DNA of 64,000 bases from Aeromonas aquatica. GTDB lineage: Bacteria; Pseudomonadota; Gammaproteobacteria; Enterobacterales; Aeromonadaceae. Positions 18,555 to 26,881 of the stretch are shown here, piece after piece. The position numbers and the translations under genes are program-made. Location of the stretch: positions 1 to 64,000 of the forward strand of contig NZ_JRGL01000121.1 in the NCBI RefSeq assembly GCF_000764655.1, in the 5' to 3' direction. Numbering within the stretch: position 1 is the stretch's first letter; every line of letters starts with the position of its first letter. Under the pieces are notes generated by a model, which saw only the letters and a list, made by a program, of their open reading frames with translations, was not told where the DNA came from and did no database searches.

Positions 18555-18611
18555 ATGGAACAGTGGATTAATCTCTATCGGCTCTCCCACTCGCTGGGAG
18601 CTTATGCCTGA
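18555..18611 (+). pseudogene. Truncated 5' copy of the DUF2007 gene
   Basis: Encodes MEQWINLYRLSHSLGAYA and then a stop. This matches the first 18 residues of the intact gene at 18669 (MEPWINLYRASHSLEAYA), including the identical 15-nt leader GAGGACAAGACATGG. The rest of the gene is missing. The two starts are 114 bp apart. Confidence 0.75.
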
Positions 18612-18668
18612 GAGGGTGATAGCGCTGGCGCCGATGACCGTATCGACAAGCAGTATTGAGGACAAGAC

Positions 18669-18983
18669 ATGGAGCCATGGATCAATTTGTATCGGGCCTC
18701 TCACTCGCTGGAAGCTTATGCCCTGAAGGGGGCACTGGAAGTCGAAGGGGTGCTGGTGCGGCTCAGCGGAGAAGGGTTGTCGGGGGCGCTGGGGGAGCTG
18801 CCGGTGGATCTGCTGCAGGTCACCCTGCTGGTGCGCGAGCAGGATCGCAGCCGGGCAGGGCGGATCATCGAGCGCTACCAGCAACGCCAGGGCAATGGCT
18901 GGCTGTGTGGCCAGTGCGGGGAGGAGAACGGCGCCAACTTCGACATCTGCTGGCGCTGTCATCACGATCCCCACGAGCACTGA
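18669..18983 (+). CDS. DUF2007-type protein with C-terminal zinc ribbon
   Basis: 104 residues. The N-terminal ~70 residues resemble DUF2007, a small ferredoxin-like (signal-transducing PII-like) fold, here WINLYRASHSLEAYALKGAL through VREQDRSRAGRIIERYQQ. The C-terminus has a zinc-ribbon pattern, CGQCGEENGANFDICWRCHHD (two CxxC pairs). The function is not established. GAGG lies upstream of the ATG. A truncated copy of its own 5' end sits 114 bp upstream. Confidence 0.75.
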   Translation: MEPWINLYRASHSLEAYALKGALEVEGVLVRLSGEGLSGALGELPVDLLQVTLLVREQDRSRAGRIIERYQQRQGNGWLCGQCGEENGANFDICWRCHHDPHEH

Positions 18984-19073
18984 TTACCCTCATCCTCGAG
19001 CTTTCACCCGCCTTATTTGAAGAAGCGTGGGAGAAGGGAGTAAAGAGCACCAATAGGTTGCGAAAAGCGCACC

Positions 19074-20354
19074 TCAACGCGGGAAGTCGATGTCCTCGCC
19101 CGCGTTGGCATCGTGATAGGTCTCCAGATCCAGCTCTCCCTCGCTGCGGGCGATCAACACGGACACCAGAATATCCCCAGATACGTTGACCGTGGTGCGC
19201 GCCATGTCCAGCAGGCGATCGATGCCGGCGATCAGCGCCACCCCTTCCAGCGGCAAGCCCACCGCAGTGAGCGTCAGGGTCAGCAGCATCAGCCCGGTGC
19301 CCGGAGTGCCGGCGGTGCCGATGCTGGCCAGGGTCGCGATGCTGATGATGGTCAGGTAATCCACCAGGTGCAGATCCACCCCGAAGGCCTGGGCCACGAA
19401 CAGGGCCGTGACCCCCTGATAGAGGGCGGTGCCGTCCATGTTGATGGTGGCGCCTATGGGCAGTACCTTGGCGGTGATGGCGGGGGAGACCCCGAGTCGG
19501 CGCTCGGCGCAGGCCAGGCTGATGGGCAGGGTGCTGCTGCTGGAGCTGCTGGTGAAGGCGATTGCCTGGGCATCCAGGATGCTCTTGAAGTAGTGCAACG
19601 GGTTGAGGCGGGCCAGCAGGATCAGCAGGCTGCTGTAAACGCCGAGCACGTGCAGCAGGCAGCCGAGGTAGACGGCACCTATCACCTTGAGTAGCGGCAG
19701 CAGCAGATCCAGCCCGTACTTGCCCGTCATCCAGGCCATCAGGGCACAGACGCCGTAGGGCGCCAGCGTCATCACCATCTGGGTCAGCTTGAACATGCCC
19801 TCCGCCAGGGAGGTGAAGAACAGGATGGCGGGCCGACCGCGGCGGCCGCTGGCGTTGAGGGCGAGGGCGAGGGCCACCGCGAACACGATCACCTGCAGGA
19901 TCTTGCCATCCACCATGGCCTGGATCGGGTTGCGCGGCACCAGATGGCTGAGCACGCTGGCCAGGGTCGGTTGCACTACCACACCGGTCCGCTCGTAAGG
20001 CCCCATATTGGCACCCATGCCGGGCTCCAGCAGCCAGCCCATCATCAGCCCGATGCAGATGGCGATGGCGGTCGAGCACAGATAGAGGCCGATGGCCTTG
20101 CTGCCGATCCGATCCAGGGTCTTGCCCTTGAGCAGGGAGGTGAGGCCGGCGATGACGGAGCAGAAGATGAGGGGCACCATCAGCATCTGTATGGTGTTGA
20201 CGAACAGGACGCCGATGGGTTTGAGCAGCAATGCCTGCTCACTGAAGCCGAGCCCGAGCCCTATCCCGGTCAGCATGCCGAGCAGGGTCTTCAACCAGAG
20301 CGGGCGGCGGGTCCAGATCCGCCAGGGCTTGAGGGCCAATCCATGGAACAGCAT
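19074..20354 (-). CDS. Dicarboxylate/amino acid:cation symporter (DAACS, GltP/DctA-like)
   Basis: 426 residues, about eight membrane segments plus re-entrant loops. Hallmarks are the serine-rich hairpin FTSSSSSSTLP, the NMDGTALYQG motif and the AGTPGTG motif of the second hairpin. It imports glutamate, aspartate or C4-dicarboxylates with H+ or Na+; the exact substrate is not readable. I chose the ATG at 20354 because AAGGA lies 10 nt before it. A longer frame starts with a TTG 12 codons upstream without a ribosome site. It is monocistronic. Confidence 0.85.
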   Translation of the reverse strand: MLFHGLALKPWRIWTRRPLWLKTLLGMLTGIGLGLGFSEQALLLKPIGVLFVNTIQMLMVPLIFCSVIAGLTSLLKGKTLDRIGSKAIGLYLCSTAIAICIGLMMGWLLEPGMGANMGPYERTGVVVQPTLASVLSHLVPRNPIQAMVDGKILQVIVFAVALALALNASGRRGRPAILFFTSLAEGMFKLTQMVMTLAPYGVCALMAWMTGKYGLDLLLPLLKVIGAVYLGCLLHVLGVYSSLLILLARLNPLHYFKSILDAQAIAFTSSSSSSTLPISLACAERRLGVSPAITAKVLPIGATINMDGTALYQGVTALFVAQAFGVDLHLVDYLTIISIATLASIGTAGTPGTGLMLLTLTLTAVGLPLEGVALIAGIDRLLDMARTTVNVSGDILVSVLIARSEGELDLETYHDANAGEDIDFPR

Positions 20355-20487
20355 GACGCCGATGTCCTTATTTTCTGTCTGCGATGGCAAAAAGGGGCGC
20401 TAGTGTAGCCATCCCCTGCCCAGGTTGCCACATTATCGACAAAGCGGTGCTCACGGCCAGCCCGCGGTTGTTAAAAACGCCAATTTA

Positions 20488-20501
20488 TTGGTTTACATCA
20501 A
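20488..20501. promoter_or_regulatory. FNR-like site upstream of yecH
   Basis: TTGGTTTACATCAA matches the FNR box TTGAT-N4-ATCAA with one mismatch, about 62 bp before the yecH start and in the region shared with the divergent symporter gene. Assignment to FNR rather than CRP is inference. Confidence 0.4.
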
Positions 20502-20562
20502 GATCGGATTTGGCCATTCCGGCTTTAATGGACATCTGACATGATAATTAACGAGGTTTGAG

Positions 20563-20808
20563 ATGTCCCAGTCGATACATGGTCACGAAGTGATGGAGAT
20601 GATGCTGACCCAGGATGGCCAGTTTACCCGCGCCAGCCTCAAGCAGGCGATCGACGCGCATTTCGGTGCCGAGGCCCGTTTTCACACCTGCAGCGCCAGC
20701 AAGATGGATGCAGAGGCCCTGATCGAACTGCTGGCCAAGCGCGGCAAGTTCATCGAGTCGGAGCAAGGCTTCCAGACCCGCGCCGACAAGATCTGCAATC
20801 ACGGCTGA
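20563..20808 (+). CDS. yecH: YecH-family small metal-binding protein
   Basis: 81 residues, full length for the family: IHGHEVMEMMLTQDGQFTRA, then AIDAHFGAEARFHTCSASKM and IELLAKRGKFIE. Conserved His and Cys residues (HGHEV, FHTCS, CNHG) suggest metal coordination. The role is not known. GAGG precedes the ATG. It stands alone between the divergent symporter and marC, with an FNR-like site upstream. Confidence 0.8.
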   Translation: MSQSIHGHEVMEMMLTQDGQFTRASLKQAIDAHFGAEARFHTCSASKMDAEALIELLAKRGKFIESEQGFQTRADKICNHG

Positions 20809-20918
20809 GGCCGGCGGCGAGCCGTGTCCTGCGGCTCGCGCAATCTTCTTCCCTTTGTTAGTATTTCCCCCTCTTTTTCTCTGTCGAAGGCTTGGCCCGG
20901 GCATTGCCCGTCAATCGT

Positions 20919-21518
20919 ATGGATACTTTCTCCGCTGCCGTCATGTTGTTTCTGATCATGGATCCGCTGGGCAACCTGCCGGTCTTCCTCTCCATTTTGC
21001 GCCATGTCGATCCCAAGCGGCGACGCAAGGTGATGATCCGTGAGCTGTTGTTCTCCCTGGCCATCATGCTGGGCTTCCTGTTTGCCGGTCAGCAGATCCT
21101 GAGCTTCCTCAATCTGCGCCAGGAGGCGGTGAGCATCGCCGGGGGCATCATCCTGTTCCTCATCGCCATCAAGATGATCTTCCCGACGCCCGGTGGGGTG
21201 ACCGGGTTGGCCGCCGGCGAGGAGCCCTTCCTGGTGCCCATGGCCATCCCCATGATCGCGGGTCCGTCCATCCTGGCCTCTCTGCTGCTGCTGGCGAACC
21301 AGGAGCCGACCCGGATGGCGGACTGGTCGCTGGCCCTGCTGCTGGCCTGGGGCGCCAGCGCCGTGATCCTGATGTTCTACGAGCTGTTCAACAAGCTGCT
21401 GGGTGAGCGAGGACTCACCGCAGTGGAGCGGCTGATGGGCATGCTGTTGGTGATGATCTCGGTGCAGATGCTGCTGGACGGCGTGCACCACTATCTGGCG
21501 GTGACCGGCCAGAACTGA
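20919..21518 (+). CDS. MarC-family inner-membrane protein (YhgN-like)
   Basis: 199 residues with six membrane segments. The family start AVMLFLIMDPLGNLPVFLSI is conserved, as are HVDPKRRRKVMIREL and FLVPMAIPMIAGPSILA. MarC/YhgN proteins are putative transporters of unknown substrate; the former NAAT label is not well supported. I chose the ATG at 20919 from family alignment; an in-frame TTG at 20892 lies too close to the nearest GAAGG. A strong terminator follows. Confidence 0.82.
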   Translation: MDTFSAAVMLFLIMDPLGNLPVFLSILRHVDPKRRRKVMIRELLFSLAIMLGFLFAGQQILSFLNLRQEAVSIAGGIILFLIAIKMIFPTPGGVTGLAAGEEPFLVPMAIPMIAGPSILASLLLLANQEPTRMADWSLALLLAWGASAVILMFYELFNKLLGERGLTAVERLMGMLLVMISVQMLLDGVHHYLAVTGQN

Positions 21519-21542
21519 CCGTCAGCATGATGGCGTGAATGA

Positions 21543-21570
21543 ACGGGGCTGCACAGAGCCCCGTTTTTTT
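21543..21570 (+). terminator. Rho-independent terminator after marC/yhgN
   Basis: 8-bp stem ACGGGGCT / AGCCCCGT with a 6-nt loop and seven T. Confidence 0.9.
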
Positions 21571-21631
21571 GCCTGTGAAACGGCGCACCGGCAGTCAGTG
21601 CCGACGCTCAGGATCCTTCGGTCGCTGAGGT

Positions 21632-22576
21632 CTAGAGCTTGCTCATGATGAGGGCGAGCAGGGTTTCCCGCAGCCAACGGTGGCCCGGATCCTCCTCGTG
21701 ACTCTGGTGCCAGATCAGCAGGTGGGAGATGCTGTCCAGCGCGATGGGCAGCGGCAGCGGCACCAGCGGGTAGACCTGGGTCGCGTGGCGGGCATAGAGC
21801 TTGGAGAGGGTCACTATCATGTTCGAATGCATCCCCATCCGCAGCGCCGCCTCGAACGAGGGCACGGTCGCCTCTATCCGGCGATAGAGATCCTGCTCCG
21901 CCAGCTTGTGATCCAGCATCCAGCGATCCCGCCCCTCGCAGTAGGTCTGCACATGGGGATAGGCGAGGTAGCGGGTGAGATCCCATTCGGTTTCGTGCAG
22001 CGCCGGGTGATCCTGCTGTACCAGGCAGGTGAGGTCATCGATGGCGAGCAACCGCTGGCAGATGCTGCCGGGCAGGGTGTCGAGCCGGTAGTCGGAGGTG
22101 ATGCAGTTCTCCCGCACCGTGAAGGCGATGTCTACCTGGCCCTGGCTCATCTCGGTCAGGCTGTGCTCGGTCCACTCCTCGTAGCGCAGCCGGATCCCCG
22201 GCGCCTGGCGCTTGAGTTCGCTCAGGTAAAGGGGGGCGAACAGGGTGAAGGCGCTGTCCATGCTGGCGATGACGAACTCACGCTCGGTATGGGCAGGATC
22301 GAAATCCGGCGGCTGGATCAGGTTGTCCAGCGACAGCAAGATGGGCTGCAACTGCTGCTGCAGACCGAGGGCGCGGGGAGTGGGCTCCAGCCCGTAGGCG
22401 GAGCGCACGAACAGGGGATCGTCGAAGGTGTCCCGCAGGCGGCCCAGGGCCTTGCTGACGGCCGATTGACTCAGGTGCAGGCGGCGGGCGGCCCGGCTGC
22501 CATTGCGCTCCTCCAGCAAGACTTGCAGGATAATCAATAAATTAAGGTCTATGCGCCCGAGCTGTTCCAGCAACAT
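21632..22576 (-). CDS. LysR-family transcriptional regulator (YidZ/LeuO/NodD-like subgroup)
   Basis: 314 residues. The winged helix lies near residues 9-66 (IDLNLLIILQVLLEERNGS, ARRLHLSQSAVSKALGRLRD) and the effector domain follows. The DDPLFVRSAYGLEPTPRA segment is typical of the LeuO/NodD-like group. The ATG at 22576 is set by AAGGAG 9 nt upstream; the longer frame would start with TTG inside that ribosome site. It is divergent from a candidate small RNA, which makes that RNA a possible target. Confidence 0.85.
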   Translation of the reverse strand: MLLEQLGRIDLNLLIILQVLLEERNGSRAARRLHLSQSAVSKALGRLRDTFDDPLFVRSAYGLEPTPRALGLQQQLQPILLSLDNLIQPPDFDPAHTEREFVIASMDSAFTLFAPLYLSELKRQAPGIRLRYEEWTEHSLTEMSQGQVDIAFTVRENCITSDYRLDTLPGSICQRLLAIDDLTCLVQQDHPALHETEWDLTRYLAYPHVQTYCEGRDRWMLDHKLAEQDLYRRIEATVPSFEAALRMGMHSNMIVTLSKLYARHATQVYPLVPLPLPIALDSISHLLIWHQSHEEDPGHRWLRETLLALIMSKL

Positions 22577-22616
22577 GATATGAATCTCCTTCAATTCTTA
22601 GATGAATTTATACCAT

Positions 22617-22645
22617 TTGTTTTCATATCTTGGCGACCCTATGCT
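22617..22645 (+). promoter_or_regulatory. Predicted promoter of candidate small RNA
   Basis: TTGTTT and TATGCT are separated by 17 bp. The predicted start is about 22652. No coding frame follows before a terminator. Confidence 0.5.
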
Positions 22646-22651
22646 CGAAAC

Positions 22652-22747
22652 GTCTCACGCCGTTATGGTACTGCTACAGGATGTAGTAGTTGAGGGGGAC
22701 AAGTAGCACCGATTCGTACGGCGACCATGGGTCGCCGTATTTTTTTT
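22652..22747 (+). ncRNA. Candidate small regulatory RNA (~96 nt)
   Basis: A sigma70-like promoter and a strong terminator (22717-22747: arms TACGGCGACC / GGTCGCCGTA, then eight T) enclose about 96 nt without a gene. The first half folds as CTAC-AGGAT-GTAG with GGA in the loop. A second GGA lies in the single-stranded GAGGGGGACAAG linker, which resembles CsrA-binding elements. I do not recognise a named family. It is divergent from a lysR gene and 100 bp upstream of a tatA-like gene. Confidence 0.6.
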
Positions 22748-22849
22748 GCCGATTGATTCACAAACTTGCACCTGCCTTGATTTCGCCCAACAATCGCTAC
22801 GCGTTCTTTTGATACAAGCTATCGATATCAATCAGTCAGGAGCATCCCC

Positions 22850-23011
22850 ATGGGACTCGGTGGAATTCATATCTGGCATTTGTTGATCCTGCTCGTGGTC
22901 GTCGTTCTGGTGTTTGGTAGTAAACGCCTGGCCGGCGCCGGAGAGGATCTGGGCACCGCCATCAAGGATTTTCGCAAGGCCTTGCGTAACGATGATACGC
23001 AGCCGAAATAA
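22850..23011 (+). CDS. TatA/TatE-like Sec-independent translocase component
   Basis: 53 residues. MGLGGIHIWHLLILLVVVVL is the single membrane helix, followed by the FGSKRL hinge and an amphipathic helix (GEDLGTAIKDFRKAL) with a short charged tail. This is the TatA/TatE fold. It is shorter than most TatA and lies outside a tatABC operon, so a TatE-like extra copy is likely. AGGAG precedes the ATG, and yfcZ follows 14 bp downstream, probably in the same transcript. Confidence 0.85.
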   Translation: MGLGGIHIWHLLILLVVVVLVFGSKRLAGAGEDLGTAIKDFRKALRNDDTQPK

Positions 23012-23025
23012 GTAGGAGTTGAATG

Positions 23026-23322
23026 ATGTCTGTAAAAGAGATAGTGCAGGAAACCTGTGAGAGCTGTGGCAGCATGGCCGAGATCGGCACCATCATAGGT
23101 GAGGGTGACGAGCTGATGGAGCTGGTGATCGAGGCCGCGACAGAAGCCGATGCTCGCGCCAAGCTGGCGGCCTATGAGGCACTGGCCAAGCAGGTGACTG
23201 CCGAGGCCAGCGTCAGCAGCGAGCTGAGCCAGGGTGGCGAGGGCGTGATCCTCAAGGCTCGCCTGCAATTCACCTGCACCGCCGAGAAGCTGATCTTCGA
23301 GTTGCGTGCCCGCTCAGTCTGA
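23026..23322 (+). CDS. YfcZ/YiiS-family protein (DUF406)
   Basis: 98 residues. The CESCGSMAEIGTIIGEGDE and LVIEAATEADARAKLAAYEA segments are typical of DUF406. It is a small cytosolic protein of unknown function. Of two adjacent ATGs I chose the second (23026), 7 nt after AGGAG. It follows the tatE-like gene closely. Confidence 0.8.
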   Translation: MSVKEIVQETCESCGSMAEIGTIIGEGDELMELVIEAATEADARAKLAAYEALAKQVTAEASVSSELSQGGEGVILKARLQFTCTAEKLIFELRARSV

Positions 23323-23445
23323 GCAATCTGATGATACGGCAGGCCCGCCTGCCGTATTGACCCTGCAGCCGCAGCTCCCCGTTCTATAGTGAGTTATCCC
23401 ACGGACGGCTCGCCCGATACGAGTCGGTCAACAGAAGGAGAGAGG

Positions 23446-24918
23446 ATGCGGCTATGGATCTGGGGCCTGTTGGCCTGCTGGTGTCTTCCTCTGCTGGCGG
23501 TGGATCCCCTGCCCCGGCCAGAGAGTACTCCTCCACGCGTAGTGGACGTCAAACCGAAACGCTTGCCCCAACCCGGGGACCTCGAACACATCCTGCAAAA
23601 AAAAGAGCTCAGGGCCCTGGTGGTCTATGAACGGGGCTTCTTCTTCTTCGACAAGGGCGCCCAGTACGGCATCCTGGTCAATCAGCTGCAAGGCTTCGAG
23701 CGCTGGCTAAACAAGACCTATCTCGCCAAAGAGAAGCTCAAGCTCAAGATCATCTACATCCCGGTCCGTCAGGACAAGCTGCTGGACTATCTCACCGAGG
23801 GGCGCGGCGATCTGGTGGCGGCCACCATGACGGTGACGCCGACCCGGCGTGAGCAGGTCACCTTCTCTGCTCCCATCATCTCGCCCATCGAGGAGTGGGT
23901 GGTGAGCCAGCGTGCCTTGCCCGGTTTCAACCGTATCACCCAGCTGTCGGGGCGGCGGATCTGGGTGCGGGCCAGCTCCAGCTACTACGAGAGCCTGCAC
24001 CAGCTCAACTGGCTGTTTCGCGAGCTGGGGCTGCCCCCGGTGTACATAGAGACGGTGCCCGAGTATCTGCAGGACGGAGACCTGATGGAGATGGTGGCCG
24101 CCGGCATCATACCGCTGACCGTGACCGACAGCTTCAAGGGGCGGATCTGGCTCGACATGATAGGCGGCCTCAAGGCGCACAAGCTGATCCCGCTGCGAGA
24201 CAAGGGGCGCAGCGCCTGGGCCTTGCGAAACAACAGCCCCGAGCTGCTCAAGGCGGTAAACGCCTATATCTCGGAGTCAAGCAAGCGCACCCTCTACAGC
24301 GACATGACCCTGCGTCGCCTGCTGGCCCAGAGCGAGCAGATGAGCAACATTCTGGCGCCAGACCCGCTGGGGCGGCTGTCGACCATCCGCCAGGTACTCG
24401 AGACCCAGGCGGCCAAATACAGGCTGGACTGGCTGATGCTGGCGGCGCTTGGCTACAAGGAGTCGGGGCTCAATCCCAATATCGGCTCCCACGGCGGGGC
24501 GGTCGGCATCATGCAACTGCTGCCGAGCACCGGCGGCGTCGTGGGGATCCGCGGGGCCCGACTCAGCAGCCTGGAGGGCAATGTGGAGGCGGCCTGCCGT
24601 TACCTGCGGCACATTCTGGATACCTATTTCAACGACCCCGGGATGGACAATATCAATCGTCATCTGTTCGCGCTGGCGGCCTACAACGCGGGCCCGAACC
24701 GGGTGCAGGCGTTGCAGGCCAAGGCCAAAGAGAGGGGGCTGGATCCGAACGTCTGGTTTGGCAACGTGGAGCAGCTGGTGGCCAACGAGGTCGGCCAGGG
24801 GCCCATCAACTATGTCGGCACCATCTACAAATACTACGTGGCCTATCGTTTCAGTCTGCCTCAGCTGGAGGGCAAGTCCGAGGCTATCTCCGACGCCAAA
24901 GAGGCGGTACAACCCTGA
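23446..24918 (+). CDS. MltF-like membrane-bound lytic transglycosylase
   Basis: 490 residues. A signal peptide (LWIWGLLACWCLPLLA) is followed by a type-3 solute-binding-protein domain at about residues 50-290 (GDLVAATMTVTPTRREQVTFS) and a C-terminal SLT lysozyme-like domain at about 310-470. The catalytic Glu lies in LGYKESGLNP, with GAVGIMQLLPST and ALAAYNAGPNRV also present. It cleaves peptidoglycan glycan strands to anhydromuropeptides. The paired SBP_bac_3-SLT build is that of MltF, where the first domain regulates the second. GGAGAGAGG directly precedes the ATG at 23446. Naming it MltF rather than a paralogue is uncertain. Confidence 0.82.
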   Translation: MRLWIWGLLACWCLPLLAVDPLPRPESTPPRVVDVKPKRLPQPGDLEHILQKKELRALVVYERGFFFFDKGAQYGILVNQLQGFERWLNKTYLAKEKLKLKIIYIPVRQDKLLDYLTEGRGDLVAATMTVTPTRREQVTFSAPIISPIEEWVVSQRALPGFNRITQLSGRRIWVRASSSYYESLHQLNWLFRELGLPPVYIETVPEYLQDGDLMEMVAAGIIPLTVTDSFKGRIWLDMIGGLKAHKLIPLRDKGRSAWALRNNSPELLKAVNAYISESSKRTLYSDMTLRRLLAQSEQMSNILAPDPLGRLSTIRQVLETQAAKYRLDWLMLAALGYKESGLNPNIGSHGGAVGIMQLLPSTGGVVGIRGARLSSLEGNVEAACRYLRHILDTYFNDPGMDNINRHLFALAAYNAGPNRVQALQAKAKERGLDPNVWFGNVEQLVANEVGQGPINYVGTIYKYYVAYRFSLPQLEGKSEAISDAKEAVQP

Positions 24919-25151
24919 GCATTACCCTGAGTGCTGACTCTGATGAGCGGCGCCGGGGGCTTCCCACCCTTGATCCCGGTGTTGCAGATACCAGGGGGCA
25001 AGTGGCCTGGCCGGGGTGGGATCCGGTTGGCTGGCCTGGGGCCTATGGCACAGAGAGGGGCGGTCACAGAGTTCCATGGTCGACTCCTTGGCTCGTGGCG
25101 ATCGGGGGGCTGTCCGGGTTATGCCATGGCCCCATGACAAGGAGATGACGC

Positions 25152-26408
25152 TTGATCCCCGCCGAATTTGCCCTGCTCGACGATCCTGCCATGGCCCTGA
25201 GGGTGCGCTGCCAGCTGATCCGTGGGGCCCGCAGCCGGATCCAGGCCCAGTATTACAGCTGGGAGGAAGACAATAGCGGCAAGCTGCTGTTGTCCGAGCT
25301 GCTGCATGCGGCCAGGCGCGGGGTGCGGGTGCAACTGCTCATCGACGACCTCTATGCCGGCGACAACCGTTTCCTGGAGGTGGTGGCCCATCAGCCCGGC
25401 ATCGAGGTGCGGCTGTTCAATCCGTTCTGGTTCAGGGGCTGGCGTCCGCTGGCCCTGCTGCTCGAAGGCCTGCTCAGCTTTAGACGCATCAACCATCGCA
25501 TGCACAACAAGCTGTTGCTGGTGGATGGCTGCCAGGGGGTGATCGGTGGCCGCAACATCGGCGATCGCTACTTTGGCCTGGGAGAGGCGCCTCACTTCAT
25601 CGATCTGGATATCGTCTGCCGGGGGGCCCTCTGCCAGCAGGCCGGGCAGGGCTTCAGTCTGTATTGGCAGAGCCGCTGGAGTCGCCCCATCCGACGCCTG
25701 TGGCGACGCGCCCTGCAGCCTGCCGAGATAGCCGCCGTGAACGACTTCCTGCTCACCTTGACCGAGCCGGCGGTGGCTGCCGTCTACGATCTACCCGCCA
25801 GCCTGTTCGACGACGAGCCCGTGCCCCTGTGCTGGCATCAGGGTCAGGGCACCTTCTGGTTCGATCGCCCCGGCAAAGGGCTGATCTCCCGACCGACCAT
25901 GGCAGTCGAGTTGGGGCGCAAGCTGGCCGGCAACCGGGGGGCGCTGCGGTTGGTGAGTCCTTACCTGATCCTGACGCGCGGGCTGCGCCGTCGTCTCAAA
26001 CGGCAGCGGCAGGCGGGGGTGAGCATCGGGATCCTGACCAACTCCCTGGCCAGCACCGATGTGCCGCTGGTATATGGCGCCTATCGCCGTCATCGCCCCT
26101 GGCTGGTGCGGCAGGGAATTACGCTGTTCGAGCTGGAAGGGGATGCGCAGAGCCTGCATGCCAAGCTGATCCTGATGGGAGAGGAGGAGGCACTGCTCGG
26201 CAGCTTCAATCTGGATCCCCGCTCCCTGATGCTCAACACCGAGCTGATGTTGCACCTGCGTTGCCCCGCGCTCTGCGCCGAGTTGCAGCAGTGGCTGACG
26301 GGCTGGCAGCAGGCCGCCGTGCGGCGGGATGCACCTCATCCTTCGGCGCTGCGACGCCTGCTGGCCCGGTTGAGCAAGGGGTTGTCGTCACTGCATCCCT
26401 GGTTGTGA
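25152..26408 (+). CDS. Phospholipase D-family protein (cardiolipin synthase ClsC-like)
   Basis: 418 residues, two PLD repeats. The first is canonical: HNKLLLVD with GGRNIGDRYF. The second reads HAKLILMG with GSFNLDPRSLMLNTE, so the usual Asp of HxKxxxxD is Gly. The ClsC/YmdC group condenses phospholipids to cardiolipin without a membrane anchor. The frame opens with TTG at 25152, 7 nt after a perfect AAGGAG, which decides the start. The gene stands alone. Confidence 0.8.
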   Translation: MIPAEFALLDDPAMALRVRCQLIRGARSRIQAQYYSWEEDNSGKLLLSELLHAARRGVRVQLLIDDLYAGDNRFLEVVAHQPGIEVRLFNPFWFRGWRPLALLLEGLLSFRRINHRMHNKLLLVDGCQGVIGGRNIGDRYFGLGEAPHFIDLDIVCRGALCQQAGQGFSLYWQSRWSRPIRRLWRRALQPAEIAAVNDFLLTLTEPAVAAVYDLPASLFDDEPVPLCWHQGQGTFWFDRPGKGLISRPTMAVELGRKLAGNRGALRLVSPYLILTRGLRRRLKRQRQAGVSIGILTNSLASTDVPLVYGAYRRHRPWLVRQGITLFELEGDAQSLHAKLILMGEEEALLGSFNLDPRSLMLNTELMLHLRCPALCAELQQWLTGWQQAAVRRDAPHPSALRRLLARLSKGLSSLHPWL

Positions 26409-26772
26409 GGGCCAAGCTTGTGCGAGATCTCGCAAAGCCTTGTGCGCCATAGAAGACATTCGTTGCGAGGCGATGTCGAAATAATGCCATATCGCATTGT
26501 TTTTAATCATTTTGTGCCAGGACCTGAATCAGGTGGCCCTCAGAGTGATTGCATAGTTGTCTGCAAAAAATGGTTTTTTATTTTATTTAACTGCGTAGTA
26601 TTTCAACTGCAAGGACAAACACGGTGGCTGGTCTGCCGTGTGGGTGAAGGTGATGAGGGTACTTGGTCGGTCGGATTGCTCCGGCAGACGCCCGGATCGG
26701 GAGCGGAAACCCGTGAAGCGGCATCGGTACCCCTTATGGCCGGATCCCAATATGGAACATGCTATTTGCGAG
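26409..26772. other. Intergenic region with possible structured transcript
   Basis: No credible gene. It contains a perfect 13-bp palindrome ACCTGAATCAGGT at 26522-26534, a T-rich tract at 26569-26590 and a possible TAGTAT -10 near 26596. A GC-rich stretch leads into a terminator at 26773-26804, so an unrecognised small RNA may run from about 26605 to 26804. Confidence 0.35.
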
Positions 26773-26804
26773 GGGGTGACATGCGAATGTCGCCCCACTT
26801 TTTT
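26773..26804 (+). terminator. Orphan rho-independent terminator
   Basis: 10-bp stem GGGGTGACAT / ATGTCGCCCC with one wobble pair, GCGA loop and six T. The nearest upstream gene on this strand ends 365 bp away. Confidence 0.75.
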
Positions 26805-26830
26805 ATCGCGTCCTGTCGCCCTGTGCCCAT

Positions 26831-26854
26831 AAAAAGACCGCCAACGGGCGGTCT
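26831..26854 (-). terminator. Terminator of the desaturase gene
   Basis: On the minus strand AGACCGCC cgtt GGCGGTCT is followed by TTTT, 27 bp after the desaturase stop. Confidence 0.88.
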
Positions 26855-26881
26855 CGAATATGGGACATCACATGGACGGTA

